Below are positions 1-7,066 of a stretch of 9,751 bases of DNA, piece after piece. Numbering within the stretch: position 1 is the stretch's first letter; each line of letters opens with the position of its first letter. Source of the DNA: an uncultured Bacteroidales bacterium (GTDB lineage Bacteria; Bacteroidota; Bacteroidia; Bacteroidales; Paludibacteraceae); contig CAIYTJ010000251.1 in assembly GCA_903929065.1 (NCBI GenBank), positions 1-9,751 on the forward strand. Reading direction: 5' to 3'. The notes under the pieces were generated by a model that saw only the letters and a list, made by a program, of their open reading frames with translations, had not been told where the DNA came from and did no database searches. The position numbers were made by a program, and so were the translations under genes.

Positions 1-2332
1 CGTAACGCAAAACCCCAGAGATTAATTTGGCATAATTCCAGAACTCCTTATCGAATTTGTGTGAAAGTCCTTCCACTGTCGTTTTATAACCACGTTTGTT
101 TACAAACTGGAAATCATAACGTTTGTTGCCATTTTCATCAACGGTTTTGATGATTTTTCCTTCTGTAACTGTTTTAGGCAGCAAAATACCTTCTTCATCA
201 TCAGCCAATCCGGTAAAGATTTCGTATGGGCGACCATTAGATAAACCCACAAACGCAATCCATTTGTCTTTTGAGTTTTGGAAACGTACCACATCGCAAT
301 CAAGCTCTTTCGGACGAATTACATGTTCGCCTTCATAACAGAAGCAATTTTCTTTCTTTTCGTCCTTTTTTTCGTCTTTTTTATCTTCAACGGCAATTAA
401 AACGCCAGCACGTGAACCATCACGATAAACGGTCACTCCTTTACAACCACATCTCCAAGCTTCTTCATACAAATGTCCAACTAATTCTTCGGTTGCGTCT
501 GACGGCAAATTAATTGTTACGCTTATTGAATGGTCAACCCATTTCTGAATTCTGCCCTGCATTTGAACCTTTTTCAACCAGTCAACATCATTTGCAGTTG
601 CTTTATTGTATGGCGATTTAGCTACCAGATCAGCAACTTCATCTTTTGTGTAATGTTTAGTTACTGAGTAATTATTGGCTTCCATCCAGGTTACAAATTT
701 GTGGTGGAAAACAACATATTCTTCCCAAGAATCACCATTTTCGTCAACAAAATCAATACTAACGTTTTTATCCCCCGGATTCACTTTGCGTCTTCTCGTG
801 TAAACTGGCATAAAAACAGGTTCAACTCCGGAAGTAGTTTGAGTCATAATGCTCGTAGTTCCGGTAGGAGCAATGGTTAAGCAAGCGATATTTCTACGGC
901 CAAATTTGACCATTTCTTTATATAATTCAGGTGCTGCTTCGCGTAAACGTTGAATGTATGGATTATTTTCTTCGCGTTTTGCATCATACACAGTAAAAGC
1001 TCCACGTTCTTTGGCCATATTTACCGATGAAGAATAGGCTGCAATAGCCACAGCTTTATGAACTTTTTCAGAAAAATCTGTCGCATCATCTGTTCCATAA
1101 CGGAATCCCAATGCAGCTAACATATCACCTTCACCGGTTGTTCCAACACCCGTACGACGACCTTGAGACGTTTTTGTTTTTATTTTTTCCCAAAGTTGGA
1201 ATTCAGTTCTCTTGATAACGTCATCTTCAGGGTCGGTTTGGATTTTTTCAATAATCTTCTCGATTTTTTCCATTTCCAGATCAATAATGTCATCCATAAT
1301 ACGTTGTGCAACAACGACATGTTTGTGGAATAACTCAAAGTCAAATGATGCCTGTGGAGTAAATGGATTCTTTACATACGAATACAGATTGATTGCCAAT
1401 AAACGGCAACTATCGTAAGGACACAGCGGAATTTCACCACACGGATTGGTAGAAACGGTTTTATAACCTAAATCGGCATAACAATCCGGCACAGATTCAC
1501 GAATAATCGTGTCCCAGAACAAAACGCCGGGCTCAGCAGATTGCCATGCATTGTGAACAATTTTTTTCCAAATAGCATTGGCATCAGCCTCTTTAGTATA
1601 CCAAGGCTCTTTGGAATAAACCGGATATTGTTGAGTAAATGGTTTGTTATTAATGGCGGCCTCCATGAAATCATCGTGGATTTTTACGGATACATTGGCA
1701 CCGGTCACTTTTCCGGATTCCATTTTGGCGTCAATAAACGATTCTGAATCAGGGTGTTTTATTGAAACACTCAACATTAATGCGCCACGACGACCGTCTT
1801 GGGCAACTTCACGGGTTGAGTTAGAATATCGCTCCATAAACGGAACAATTCCGGTTGAAGTTAATGCTGAATTTTTTACAGGAGAACCTTTCGGGCGAAT
1901 ATGAGACAAGTCATGTCCTACGCCACCACGGCGTTTCATCAATTGTACCTGTTCTTCATCAATTTTAATGATTGCTCCATATGAATCCGAGTCGCCATCA
2001 AATCCGATTACAAAACAGTTTGACAGCGAAGCAACCTGAAAATCGTTACCGATTCCGGTCATAGGACTGCCCTGTGGAACGATATATTTGAAATCACGCA
2101 GTAATTCAAATAATTCATCCTCCGAAAGTGGATTTGGATATTTTTTTTCAATTCGCGCAACTTCACGGGCTATACGACGGTGCATATCATCCGGTGTAAG
2201 CTCATAAGTGTTGCCAAATGAATCTTTGAGCGCATACTTTGTCGCCCAAACCTTTGTTGCTAATTCATCACCTTTGAAATATTTTAAAGATGCTACTTTG
2301 ATTTCTTCAGGTGTAAAAGTTTTTGTTTCCAC
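1..2332 (-). CDS. nrdJ: Adenosylcobalamin-dependent (class II) ribonucleoside reductase, C-terminus cut by window edge
   Basis: This gene reduces ribonucleotides to deoxyribonucleotides with a B12-derived radical, so dNTP synthesis needs no oxygen and no separate radical subunit. The frame is open for 777 codons from a GTG at 2332 to the left edge. An in-frame TAA at 2354-2356 lies upstream with no ATG between it and the GTG, so GTG is the best start; the next in-frame Met is residue 50. Catalytic features are visible: C106 (SNCF) and C309 (DSCRLLAINL) fit the redox cysteine pair. N296-P-C298-G-E300 matches the Asn/Cys/Glu radical site of the RNR barrel. APTGTTS (489-495) fits the substrate phosphate loop. 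There is no N-terminal ATP-cone, so the usual dATP activity switch seems absent. A Lys/Asp/Glu-rich linker (about 650-661) leads to a TSCPD-like domain (about 670-770). The C-terminal cysteine pair expected in this family would lie beyond the edge. Class assignment is very secure. Confidence 0.95.
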   Translation of the reverse strand, partial: METKTFTPEEIKVASLKYFKGDELATKVWATKYALKDSFGNTYELTPDDMHRRIAREVARIEKKYPNPLSEDELFELLRDFKYIVPQGSPMTGIGNDFQVASLSNCFVIGFDGDSDSYGAIIKIDEEQVQLMKRRGGVGHDLSHIRPKGSPVKNSALTSTGIVPFMERYSNSTREVAQDGRRGALMLSVSIKHPDSESFIDAKMESGKVTGANVSVKIHDDFMEAAINNKPFTQQYPVYSKEPWYTKEADANAIWKKIVHNAWQSAEPGVLFWDTIIRESVPDCYADLGYKTVSTNPCGEIPLCPYDSCRLLAINLYSYVKNPFTPQASFDFELFHKHVVVAQRIMDDIIDLEMEKIEKIIEKIQTDPEDDVIKRTEFQLWEKIKTKTSQGRRTGVGTTGEGDMLAALGFRYGTDDATDFSEKVHKAVAIAAYSSSVNMAKERGAFTVYDAKREENNPYIQRLREAAPELYKEMVKFGRRNIACLTIAPTGTTSIMTQTTSGVEPVFMPVYTRRRKVNPGDKNVSIDFVDENGDSWEEYVVFHHKFVTWMEANNYSVTKHYTKDEVADLVAKSPYNKATANDVDWLKKVQMQGRIQKWVDHSISVTINLPSDATEELVGHLYEEAWRCGCKGVTVYRDGSRAGVLIAVEDKKDEKKDEKKENCFCYEGEHVIRPKELDCDVVRFQNSKDKWIAFVGLSNGRPYEIFTGLADDEEGILLPKTVTEGKIIKTVDENGNKRYDFQFVNKRGYKTTVEGLSHKFDKEFWNYAKLISGVLRY

Positions 2333-2401
2333 GATAAAAAATTTCTTTTTAGATTATAATGAGTGTTTTATGCAAATAAATGTTGCGATGAAATTGGACT
2401 A

Positions 2402-2432
2402 CAATGTTAGGCAATTATTTTATAATATCCAA
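2402..2432 (-). promoter_or_regulatory. Candidate Bacteroidota-type promoter of nrdJ
   Basis: Read on the minus strand, TTG (2432-2430) is followed after 20 bp by TAACATTG (2409-2402). This differs by one base from the Bacteroidota -7 consensus TAnnTTTG. It would give a leader of about 60 nt before the GTG start. In this AT-rich DNA a one-mismatch box can occur by chance, so the call is tentative. No B12-box (GCCACTG) of a cobalamin riboswitch and no clear NrdR box pair is seen in the leader. Confidence 0.35.
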
Positions 2433-2498
2433 TATGTTCAATAACTTTTTTTGAAAAAAAATAAAAGTTTTCCAAAACAAATTGTAATATGTTGAATA
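2431..2498. repeat. Pair of 13-bp direct repeats upstream of nrdJ
   Basis: AATATGTTCAATA (2431-2443) and AATATGTTGAATA (2486-2498) match at 12 of 13 positions and are spaced 55 bp start to start. The first copy touches the candidate -33 element of nrdJ and the second lies one repeat spacing further upstream, a layout compatible with two regulator sites. No known regulator motif is recognised, and low-complexity DNA can produce such pairs. Confidence 0.4.
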
Positions 2499-2510
2499 TG
2501 TGTGAAATAA

Positions 2511-2549
2511 AAATTTCATTTTGAGAAAATATTTCCCAAAATGAAATTT
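2511..2549 (-). terminator. Probable rho-independent terminator of recF
   Basis: A 13-bp perfect stem is formed by AAATTTCATTTTG (2511-2523) and CAAAATGAAATTT (2537-2549). One mismatch (2524/2536) and four more pairs follow, closing on a 3-nt loop. On the minus strand the stem is followed by a T-rich stretch (TTATTTC), about 90 nt after the recF stop, as expected for a terminator. On the plus strand no T-tract follows. The stem is AT-rich rather than GC-rich, so an operator or mRNA-stabilising role is possible. Confidence 0.6.
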
Positions 2550-2640
2550 GTACAAATTTGCTAATATACTAAAAAAGTAAATTAAGAAATTAGATTCAGG
2601 TATGAACTGACAGGCTAAATTGACTAAATGTAATGTTTAA

Positions 2641-3729
2641 TTACGAAATTTCACCATTTTCAACCCTAAAAATAGTAGATTCTTGTCCTAATTGTCGAAG
2701 AATTAAATCTAAATGTTCACGGTTAGTGTCCGTTATAAATATCTGACCAAAAGTATCACCCGAAACCAGTTCAACTATTTTTTTAACCCGATTTGAATCG
2801 AGTTTATCGAAAATATCATCCAATAGAAGGAGAGGCGATAAATTATGTGTACGTTTTAAAAAATCAAATTGCGCAAGTTTCAGAGAAATGAGATAGGTTT
2901 TATTCTGACCTTGTGATCCAACCCGTTTAATTGGATAATCATCCAACAGCATTTCAAGTTCATCTTTATGAACTCCCTGAGTGGAATATCCGATTAAAAA
3001 ATCCCGTTCACGGGTTGAAACCATGCTCACTTTAATATCCCGATCTTCATGTTGCGACTTGTATGACAAGCTGATTTGTTCTTTTCCTCCCGAAATGTAT
3101 GAATAAAAATTCTGAAAGATTGGAACGAATTCATCGATAAACTTTTTGCGCTGCTCGTGAATGTAAGTTCCGTAGAGTGCCATTTGGTCCTCCCAAATAT
3201 CCAATACCGAATCGTCAATTTTAGATTCAGATTTGAGCAATGCATTCCGCTGTTTCAATGCATTGTTATATTGTAACAGATGATTTAAATATGTCTTATT
3301 GTACTGCGAAATAACGCCATCAACGAATTTCCTTCGTTCGTCACTACCCTCGGAAATTAAAACAGAATCGTCAGGTGAGACCAAAACCAAGGGTAATAGT
3401 CCTATATGATCGGACAAACGTTCATATTCCTTTTTGTTCCGTTTGAATTGTTTCTTTTGGCGGAGTTTCATTCCGCAGTAGATTTCTTCCGTGTTTTCAC
3501 CCAACGAATATCTTCCCTGCAACAGACAAAATTCAGCACCGTGCATAATATTTTGTGTATCAACGGAATTAGAATGACTTTTGCAAAAGGAGAGAAAATA
3601 AATTGCATCCAGAATGTTTGTTTTTCCCATACCGTTATTACCAATGAAGCAATTGATTTTTGGCGAAAACACCAGTTCCGCTTCACGGATATTTTTGTAA
3701 TTAATTATGGATAGGGAATTTAAACGCAT
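2641..3729 (-). CDS. recF: DNA replication/repair protein RecF
   Basis: RecF is an SMC-like ATPase that acts with RecO and RecR to load RecA at single-strand gaps and stalled forks. The 362-residue product has the usual length for the family. It shows an N-terminal Walker A loop GNNGMGKT (30-37) after a beta-rich start typical of RecF (LSIINYKNI). The RecF-specific segment SPDDSVLISEGSDERRKFVD lies at 118-137. The ABC-type signature is SQGQNKT (272-278), and Walker B with its D-loop is LLLLDDIFDKLD (300-311). The middle (about 145-235) is the lid/coiled-arm region. The ATG at 3729 is preceded by a good -7 box and leaves a short leader. It appears to be a single-gene transcript ending at the hairpin at 2511-2549. 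Nothing is truncated and all ATPase motifs are intact. Confidence 0.97.
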   Translation of the reverse strand: MRLNSLSIINYKNIREAELVFSPKINCFIGNNGMGKTNILDAIYFLSFCKSHSNSVDTQNIMHGAEFCLLQGRYSLGENTEEIYCGMKLRQKKQFKRNKKEYERLSDHIGLLPLVLVSPDDSVLISEGSDERRKFVDGVISQYNKTYLNHLLQYNNALKQRNALLKSESKIDDSVLDIWEDQMALYGTYIHEQRKKFIDEFVPIFQNFYSYISGGKEQISLSYKSQHEDRDIKVSMVSTRERDFLIGYSTQGVHKDELEMLLDDYPIKRVGSQGQNKTYLISLKLAQFDFLKRTHNLSPLLLLDDIFDKLDSNRVKKIVELVSGDTFGQIFITDTNREHLDLILRQLGQESTIFRVENGEIS

Positions 3730-3754
3730 TCAAACAGGATATTTTTGGTTATTG

Positions 3755-3784
3755 CAAAAGTAAGGATTATTTGCCCAAAATCAA
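3755..3784 (-). promoter_or_regulatory. Probable promoter of recF
   Basis: On the minus strand TTG (3784-3782) is followed after 19 bp by TACTTTTG (3762-3755), a perfect TAnnTTTG -7 box. Transcription would start roughly 10-20 nt before the recF ATG at 3729, giving a very short leader. It lies back to back with the promoter of the plus-strand lipoprotein gene. Confidence 0.55.
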
Positions 3785-3844
3785 TTAGATTTTTCAAGAA
3801 GATATCAACAATATAAATCTTGTAAAAAATAACCCCGAAAATAG

Positions 3845-3872
3845 TTGTATTGATTTTATTGGAGTAAATTTG
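3845..3872 (+). promoter_or_regulatory. Probable promoter of the M15-type lipoprotein gene
   Basis: TTG (3845-3847) and TAAATTTG (3865-3872) are separated by 17 bp and fit the Bacteroidota -33/-7 pattern with a perfect -7 box. The predicted leader before the ATG at 3921 is about 40 nt and carries no strong Shine-Dalgarno sequence. Confidence 0.5.
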
Positions 3873-3920
3873 TGAGGAAATTTAAAATGAAAGTAATTTA
3901 AAAATACGTTTTCTGGATTA

Positions 3921-4574
3921 ATGCGTAAGTGTTTGAAATTTACGGTCTTGTTTTCCCTGCTTTTCTTCTATGCCTGCAAGTCTGATAATAAAGAAAGAAT
4001 TCAGGTAGTGGCACAAACAAAGAAGGAGTTAAAAGATACTGCAATTGTTGATTGCAATTATACATTCGAAGAGGCTGTTTGCGGTACAAATGCTCCAGAG
4101 GAAATCATAAAAGAATTGCAGATAATTGATGTGCAGTATTTTTCGACTGATGGTAAATTGCATAAGGGCCAGATTGTTACTAATAAAGCAATAGGTGGTG
4201 AACTCAAAGAAATTTTTGCCTTTGTGTTGAAAACAAAGTTTCCAATAGCTCATGCCATTCCGGTGGTGAAATACAATTGGGATGATAATTTGTCAATGCT
4301 GGATAATAACAGTTACAGTTTCTGTTACCGCAATGCCAGTTTTTCAAAACATGCTTCGGGCATGGCGATGGATATTAATCCGTATTTTAATCCCGTGCGT
4401 TGGAAGAAAGGTTATGAAAACCGACCTGATAAGCCTGAAGGGGCAATTTGGGATACAACTATAAATGGTACTTTTTATTGCTCGCATCCTGTTGTTCAGG
4501 AATTTATCAGATTCGGATTTATGTGGGGACATAACTTTAAAATGAAGTATGACGACCACCATTTCGAAAAGTAA
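3921..4574 (+). CDS. M15-family peptidoglycan peptidase-like lipoprotein (D-Ala-D-Ala carboxypeptidase / L-Ala-D-Glu peptidase type)
   Basis: The 217-residue product starts with a lipoprotein signal: basic MRK, a hydrophobic run LFSLLFFY and lipobox FYAC with the acylated Cys at 19. It is therefore likely anchored in the outer membrane, facing the periplasm or the cell surface. The C-terminal half carries the zinc motif of M15/VanY-like peptidases, SKHASGMAMDINPY, with H144 and D151 as probable ligands. The terminal DDHHFE supplies D211 (candidate catalytic acid) and H214 (third ligand). The chain ends one residue after HFE, so the catalytic fold is complete but compact. C45, C54, C135 and C187 could form disulfides. 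An in-frame stop at 3894-3896 rules out a longer start. It stands alone between divergent recF and the malic enzyme gene, so context does not reveal its substrate. The family call is firm; whether it cuts D-Ala-D-Ala or L-Ala-D-Glu bonds cannot be decided here. Confidence 0.85.
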   Translation: MRKCLKFTVLFSLLFFYACKSDNKERIQVVAQTKKELKDTAIVDCNYTFEEAVCGTNAPEEIIKELQIIDVQYFSTDGKLHKGQIVTNKAIGGELKEIFAFVLKTKFPIAHAIPVVKYNWDDNLSMLDNNSYSFCYRNASFSKHASGMAMDINPYFNPVRWKKGYENRPDKPEGAIWDTTINGTFYCSHPVVQEFIRFGFMWGHNFKMKYDDHHFEK

Positions 4575-4591
4575 TATTTATGTGCTAATTT

Positions 4592-4611
4592 ATATGAAAA
4601 TACTTTCATAT
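4592..4611 (+). terminator. Short hairpin after the lipoprotein gene, possible weak terminator
   Basis: ATATGAAA (4592-4599) pairs with TTTCATAT (4604-4611) around a 4-nt loop, 17 nt after the stop codon, and is followed by a T-rich tract (TGATATTTTAATTT). The stem is short and AT-rich and it overlaps the likely -33 region of the next promoter. It could therefore equally be an operator or chance structure. Confidence 0.35.
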
Positions 4612-4634
4612 TGATATTTTAATTTGTATTTTTG
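4604..4634 (+). promoter_or_regulatory. Probable promoter of the malic enzyme gene
   Basis: TATTTTTG (4627-4634) is a perfect -7 box. TTTC (4604-4607), one base off TTTG, lies 19 bp upstream as a candidate -33 element, and a TTG at 4611-4613 is closer than usual. The leader to the ATG at 4695 would be about 55 nt and is nearly all A and T, so it is probably unstructured. Confidence 0.5.
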
Positions 4635-4694
4635 CGACAATTTTTAAAAATATAACTAATTTAATAATATAATTCACATTACACTCAAAAGATT

Positions 4695-6995
4695 ATGGCT
4701 AAGTTAACGAGAGAAGATGCCCTTCTTTATCACTCACAGGGAAAGCCCGGAAAAATAGAGGTTGTTCCAACCAAACCTTACAGTTCACAACGCGATTTAT
4801 CACTGGCTTATTCACCGGGCGTTGCAGAACCTTGTCTCGAAATTGAAAAAAATCCTGAAACTGCTTATGATTATACTTCAAAAGGTAATTTAGTGGCTGT
4901 AATCTCTAATGGAACCGCTGTTCTTGGTTTGGGTGATATAGGTGCATTGGCCGGAAAACCGGTTATGGAAGGGAAAGGTTTGTTATTCAAGATTTTTGCT
5001 GGTATTGATGTTTTTGACATTGAAGTGAATGAAAAAGATCCTGAAAAATTTATACAGGTAGTAAAAGCAATTGCACCGACTTTTGGTGGAATTAACCTGG
5101 AGGATATCAAAGCTCCTGAATGTTTCGAAATAGAAGAACGGTTGAAAGCAGAACTGGATATTCCATTGATGCACGATGACCAACATGGTACGGCGATTAT
5201 TTCGTCAGCTGGTTTAATCAATGCATTGGAATTGGTTGGAAAGAAAATTGAAGACGTAAAAATCGTAGTAAATGGTGCGGGTGCTGCTGCTAATTCATGT
5301 ACTCAATTGTATATGTTGCTGGGTGCAAAACTTGAAAATATCGTTATGGTTGACTCAAAAGGAGTTATCAATCAACAACGTACCGATTTAAATTCCCGCA
5401 AAAAACCTTTTGCAACTTCAAGAACAATCACCACATTGGCTGAAGCCGTAAAAGATTCGGATGTGTTTCTCGGTTTGTCAATTGCCGGAGTTTTATCTGT
5501 TGATATGGTTCGTTCAATGAACGCCAACCCGATTGTTTTTGCGTTAGCCAATCCAAATCCTGAAATTTCGTACGAAGATGCTTTGTCAGCCCGTAAAGAT
5601 ATCATTTTTGCTACCGGCCGTTCGGATCATCCGAATCAAATCAATAATGTATTGGGATTCCCATACATTTTCCGTGGGGCATTGGACGTTCGCGCCAAAT
5701 GTATTAACGAGGAAATGAAAAAAGCTGCTGTTTTGGCTATTGCCGAACTGACAAAGAAACCTGTTCCGGATGTGGTAAATGCAGCTTATGGATTAAAAAG
5801 TCTTGGCTTTGGCCGTGATTACATTATTCCAAAACCGCTTGATCCACGTTTATTAACTATCGTTTCACCTGCTGTAGCTAAAGCTGCTATTGATTCAGGT
5901 GTAGCCCGTAAAGTTATTACTGACTGGGAAGAATATAATAATAAACTGCGTGCTTTGATGGGAAGCGACAATAAAATGCTCCGTCACTTCTACGATAAAG
6001 CCCGTGAAACTCCAAAAAGAGTTGTATTCTCTGAATCGAACCACAAAAACATGCTTAAAGCAGCAGAATCGGCATTGGCAGAAGGTATTTGTTTCCCTAT
6101 TTTAATTGGAAACGAAGAAAAAATTGCCAATATTGCTGCTGAAAATGATATTGATTTAACAGGAATTGAAATCGTGAACTTGCGCCACGACCGCGAAGAA
6201 GGACGCCGTAATAAATACGCCAAAATTCTTTCGGAAAAACGCAGCCGCGAAGGGATGACATTCGACGAAGCATACGAAAAAATGTACGAACGCAACTATT
6301 TCGGTATGATGATGGTTGAAAATGGTGATGCGGATGCATTAATTACCGGTGTTTATACCAAATATGCTGATTCAATTCAGGCAGCCAAAGATGTTATCGG
6401 ATTACGTCCGGGATTGAAATATATGGCTGCCATGCACATTATGAATACCAAAAAAGGAACTTTCTTCCTGGCTGATACATTGTTCAATCGTCACCCGACA
6501 ACTGAAACCTTGATTGATATTGCCAAGCTTACACATGATACTGTGAAGTTCTTCGCACACGATCCGGTTATGGCAATGCTTTCGTATTCTAACTTCGGTT
6601 CGGATAAAACAGGTAGTCCGGCAAGCGTTCACCAGGTAGTTGAAACATTGCACAAAACATATCCTGAAATGGTTGTGGATGGTGAAATGCAGGTTACATT
6701 TGCGTTGAACAAAGATCTTCGGGATAAAAAATTCCCATTCTCGAAATTAGCAGGAAAGAATGTAAACACATTGATTTTCCCTAACTTGAGTTCTGCCAAC
6801 GTTGCTTATAAAATGTTGATTGAAATGGGACTTGCCGAAACAATCGGACCAATCCAAATGGGTTTGAATAAACCTATCCACATTTTGGATGTTGAGAGTT
6901 CAGTTCGTGATATAGTGAATATGACAGCGATTGCTGTTCTTGACGCGATTGTGGAAGAACAAATCCGAACTAAAAATCTGCAACGTATTAACTAA
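4695..6995 (+). CDS. maeB: NADP-type malic enzyme fused to a phosphotransacetylase-like domain
   Basis: The enzyme decarboxylates malate to pyruvate with reduction of NAD(P), linking the TCA cycle to pyruvate/acetyl-CoA and supplying NADPH. The 766 residues match the MaeB-type two-domain architecture. Malic domain (about 1-425): YSPGVAEPC (39-47, with Tyr39), the EGKG lysine K94, metal-site segment NLEDIKAPECFEIE (134-147), DDQHGTA (161-167), dinucleotide loop GAGAAA (194-199) and ANPNPE (285-290). PTA-like domain (about 428-766): RVVFSES (442-448), VDGEMQ (661-666), NTLIFPNLSSANVAYK (691-706) and GPIQMGLNKP (718-727). In active Pta enzymes the next segment reads close to LSRGCSVEDIV; here it is LDVESSVRDIV (731-741), so the Ser-Arg pair is lost. 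This suggests a regulatory acyl-CoA-sensing domain, as known for E. coli MaeB. NAD versus NADP preference cannot be read securely. It is monocistronic, between its own promoter and the terminator at 7014-7049. Confidence 0.95.
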   Translation: MAKLTREDALLYHSQGKPGKIEVVPTKPYSSQRDLSLAYSPGVAEPCLEIEKNPETAYDYTSKGNLVAVISNGTAVLGLGDIGALAGKPVMEGKGLLFKIFAGIDVFDIEVNEKDPEKFIQVVKAIAPTFGGINLEDIKAPECFEIEERLKAELDIPLMHDDQHGTAIISSAGLINALELVGKKIEDVKIVVNGAGAAANSCTQLYMLLGAKLENIVMVDSKGVINQQRTDLNSRKKPFATSRTITTLAEAVKDSDVFLGLSIAGVLSVDMVRSMNANPIVFALANPNPEISYEDALSARKDIIFATGRSDHPNQINNVLGFPYIFRGALDVRAKCINEEMKKAAVLAIAELTKKPVPDVVNAAYGLKSLGFGRDYIIPKPLDPRLLTIVSPAVAKAAIDSGVARKVITDWEEYNNKLRALMGSDNKMLRHFYDKARETPKRVVFSESNHKNMLKAAESALAEGICFPILIGNEEKIANIAAENDIDLTGIEIVNLRHDREEGRRNKYAKILSEKRSREGMTFDEAYEKMYERNYFGMMMVENGDADALITGVYTKYADSIQAAKDVIGLRPGLKYMAAMHIMNTKKGTFFLADTLFNRHPTTETLIDIAKLTHDTVKFFAHDPVMAMLSYSNFGSDKTGSPASVHQVVETLHKTYPEMVVDGEMQVTFALNKDLRDKKFPFSKLAGKNVNTLIFPNLSSANVAYKMLIEMGLAETIGPIQMGLNKPIHILDVESSVRDIVNMTAIAVLDAIVEEQIRTKNLQRIN

Positions 6996-7013
6996 TACAG
7001 TTTTTATCTATAA

Positions 7014-7049
7014 AAAAACTGTCAGTAACCGAAGTTGCTGACAGTTTTT
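7014..7049. terminator. Bidirectional terminator shared by the malic enzyme gene and gcvT
   Basis: AAAAACTGTCAG (7014-7025) pairs perfectly with CTGACAGTTTTT (7038-7049). The inner bases TAAC/GTTG extend the stem to 16 positions around a 4-nt loop; the inner T7026/G7037 pair is a G-U wobble in the plus transcript and a C/A mismatch in the minus transcript. It starts 19 nt after the malic enzyme stop and 18 nt after the gcvT stop. A/T tails flank both sides, including seven T on the minus strand (7018-7012). In the gcvT direction the loop is UUCG closed by C-G, the classic extra-stable tetraloop. Confidence 0.93.
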
Positions 7050-7066
7050 AATTTGTATGAACCTAA

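Noticed and set aside
2333..2640. Cobalamin riboswitch or NrdR box pair upstream of nrdJ
   Set aside because: No B12-box sequence or ACACTATATATAGTGT-like pair could be found on the minus strand, and the likely leader of about 60 nt is too short for a cobalamin riboswitch.
3406..3714. 102-codon plus-strand ORF inside recF
   Set aside because: It is fully antisense to an intact recF with all ATPase motifs, and its translation shows no domain.
3887..3901. Four-codon mini-ORF (MKVI) preceded by GAGG, ahead of the lipoprotein gene
   Set aside because: The GAGG lies at or before the predicted transcription start, so it would not be in the mRNA; such tiny ORFs are expected by chance in AT-rich leaders.
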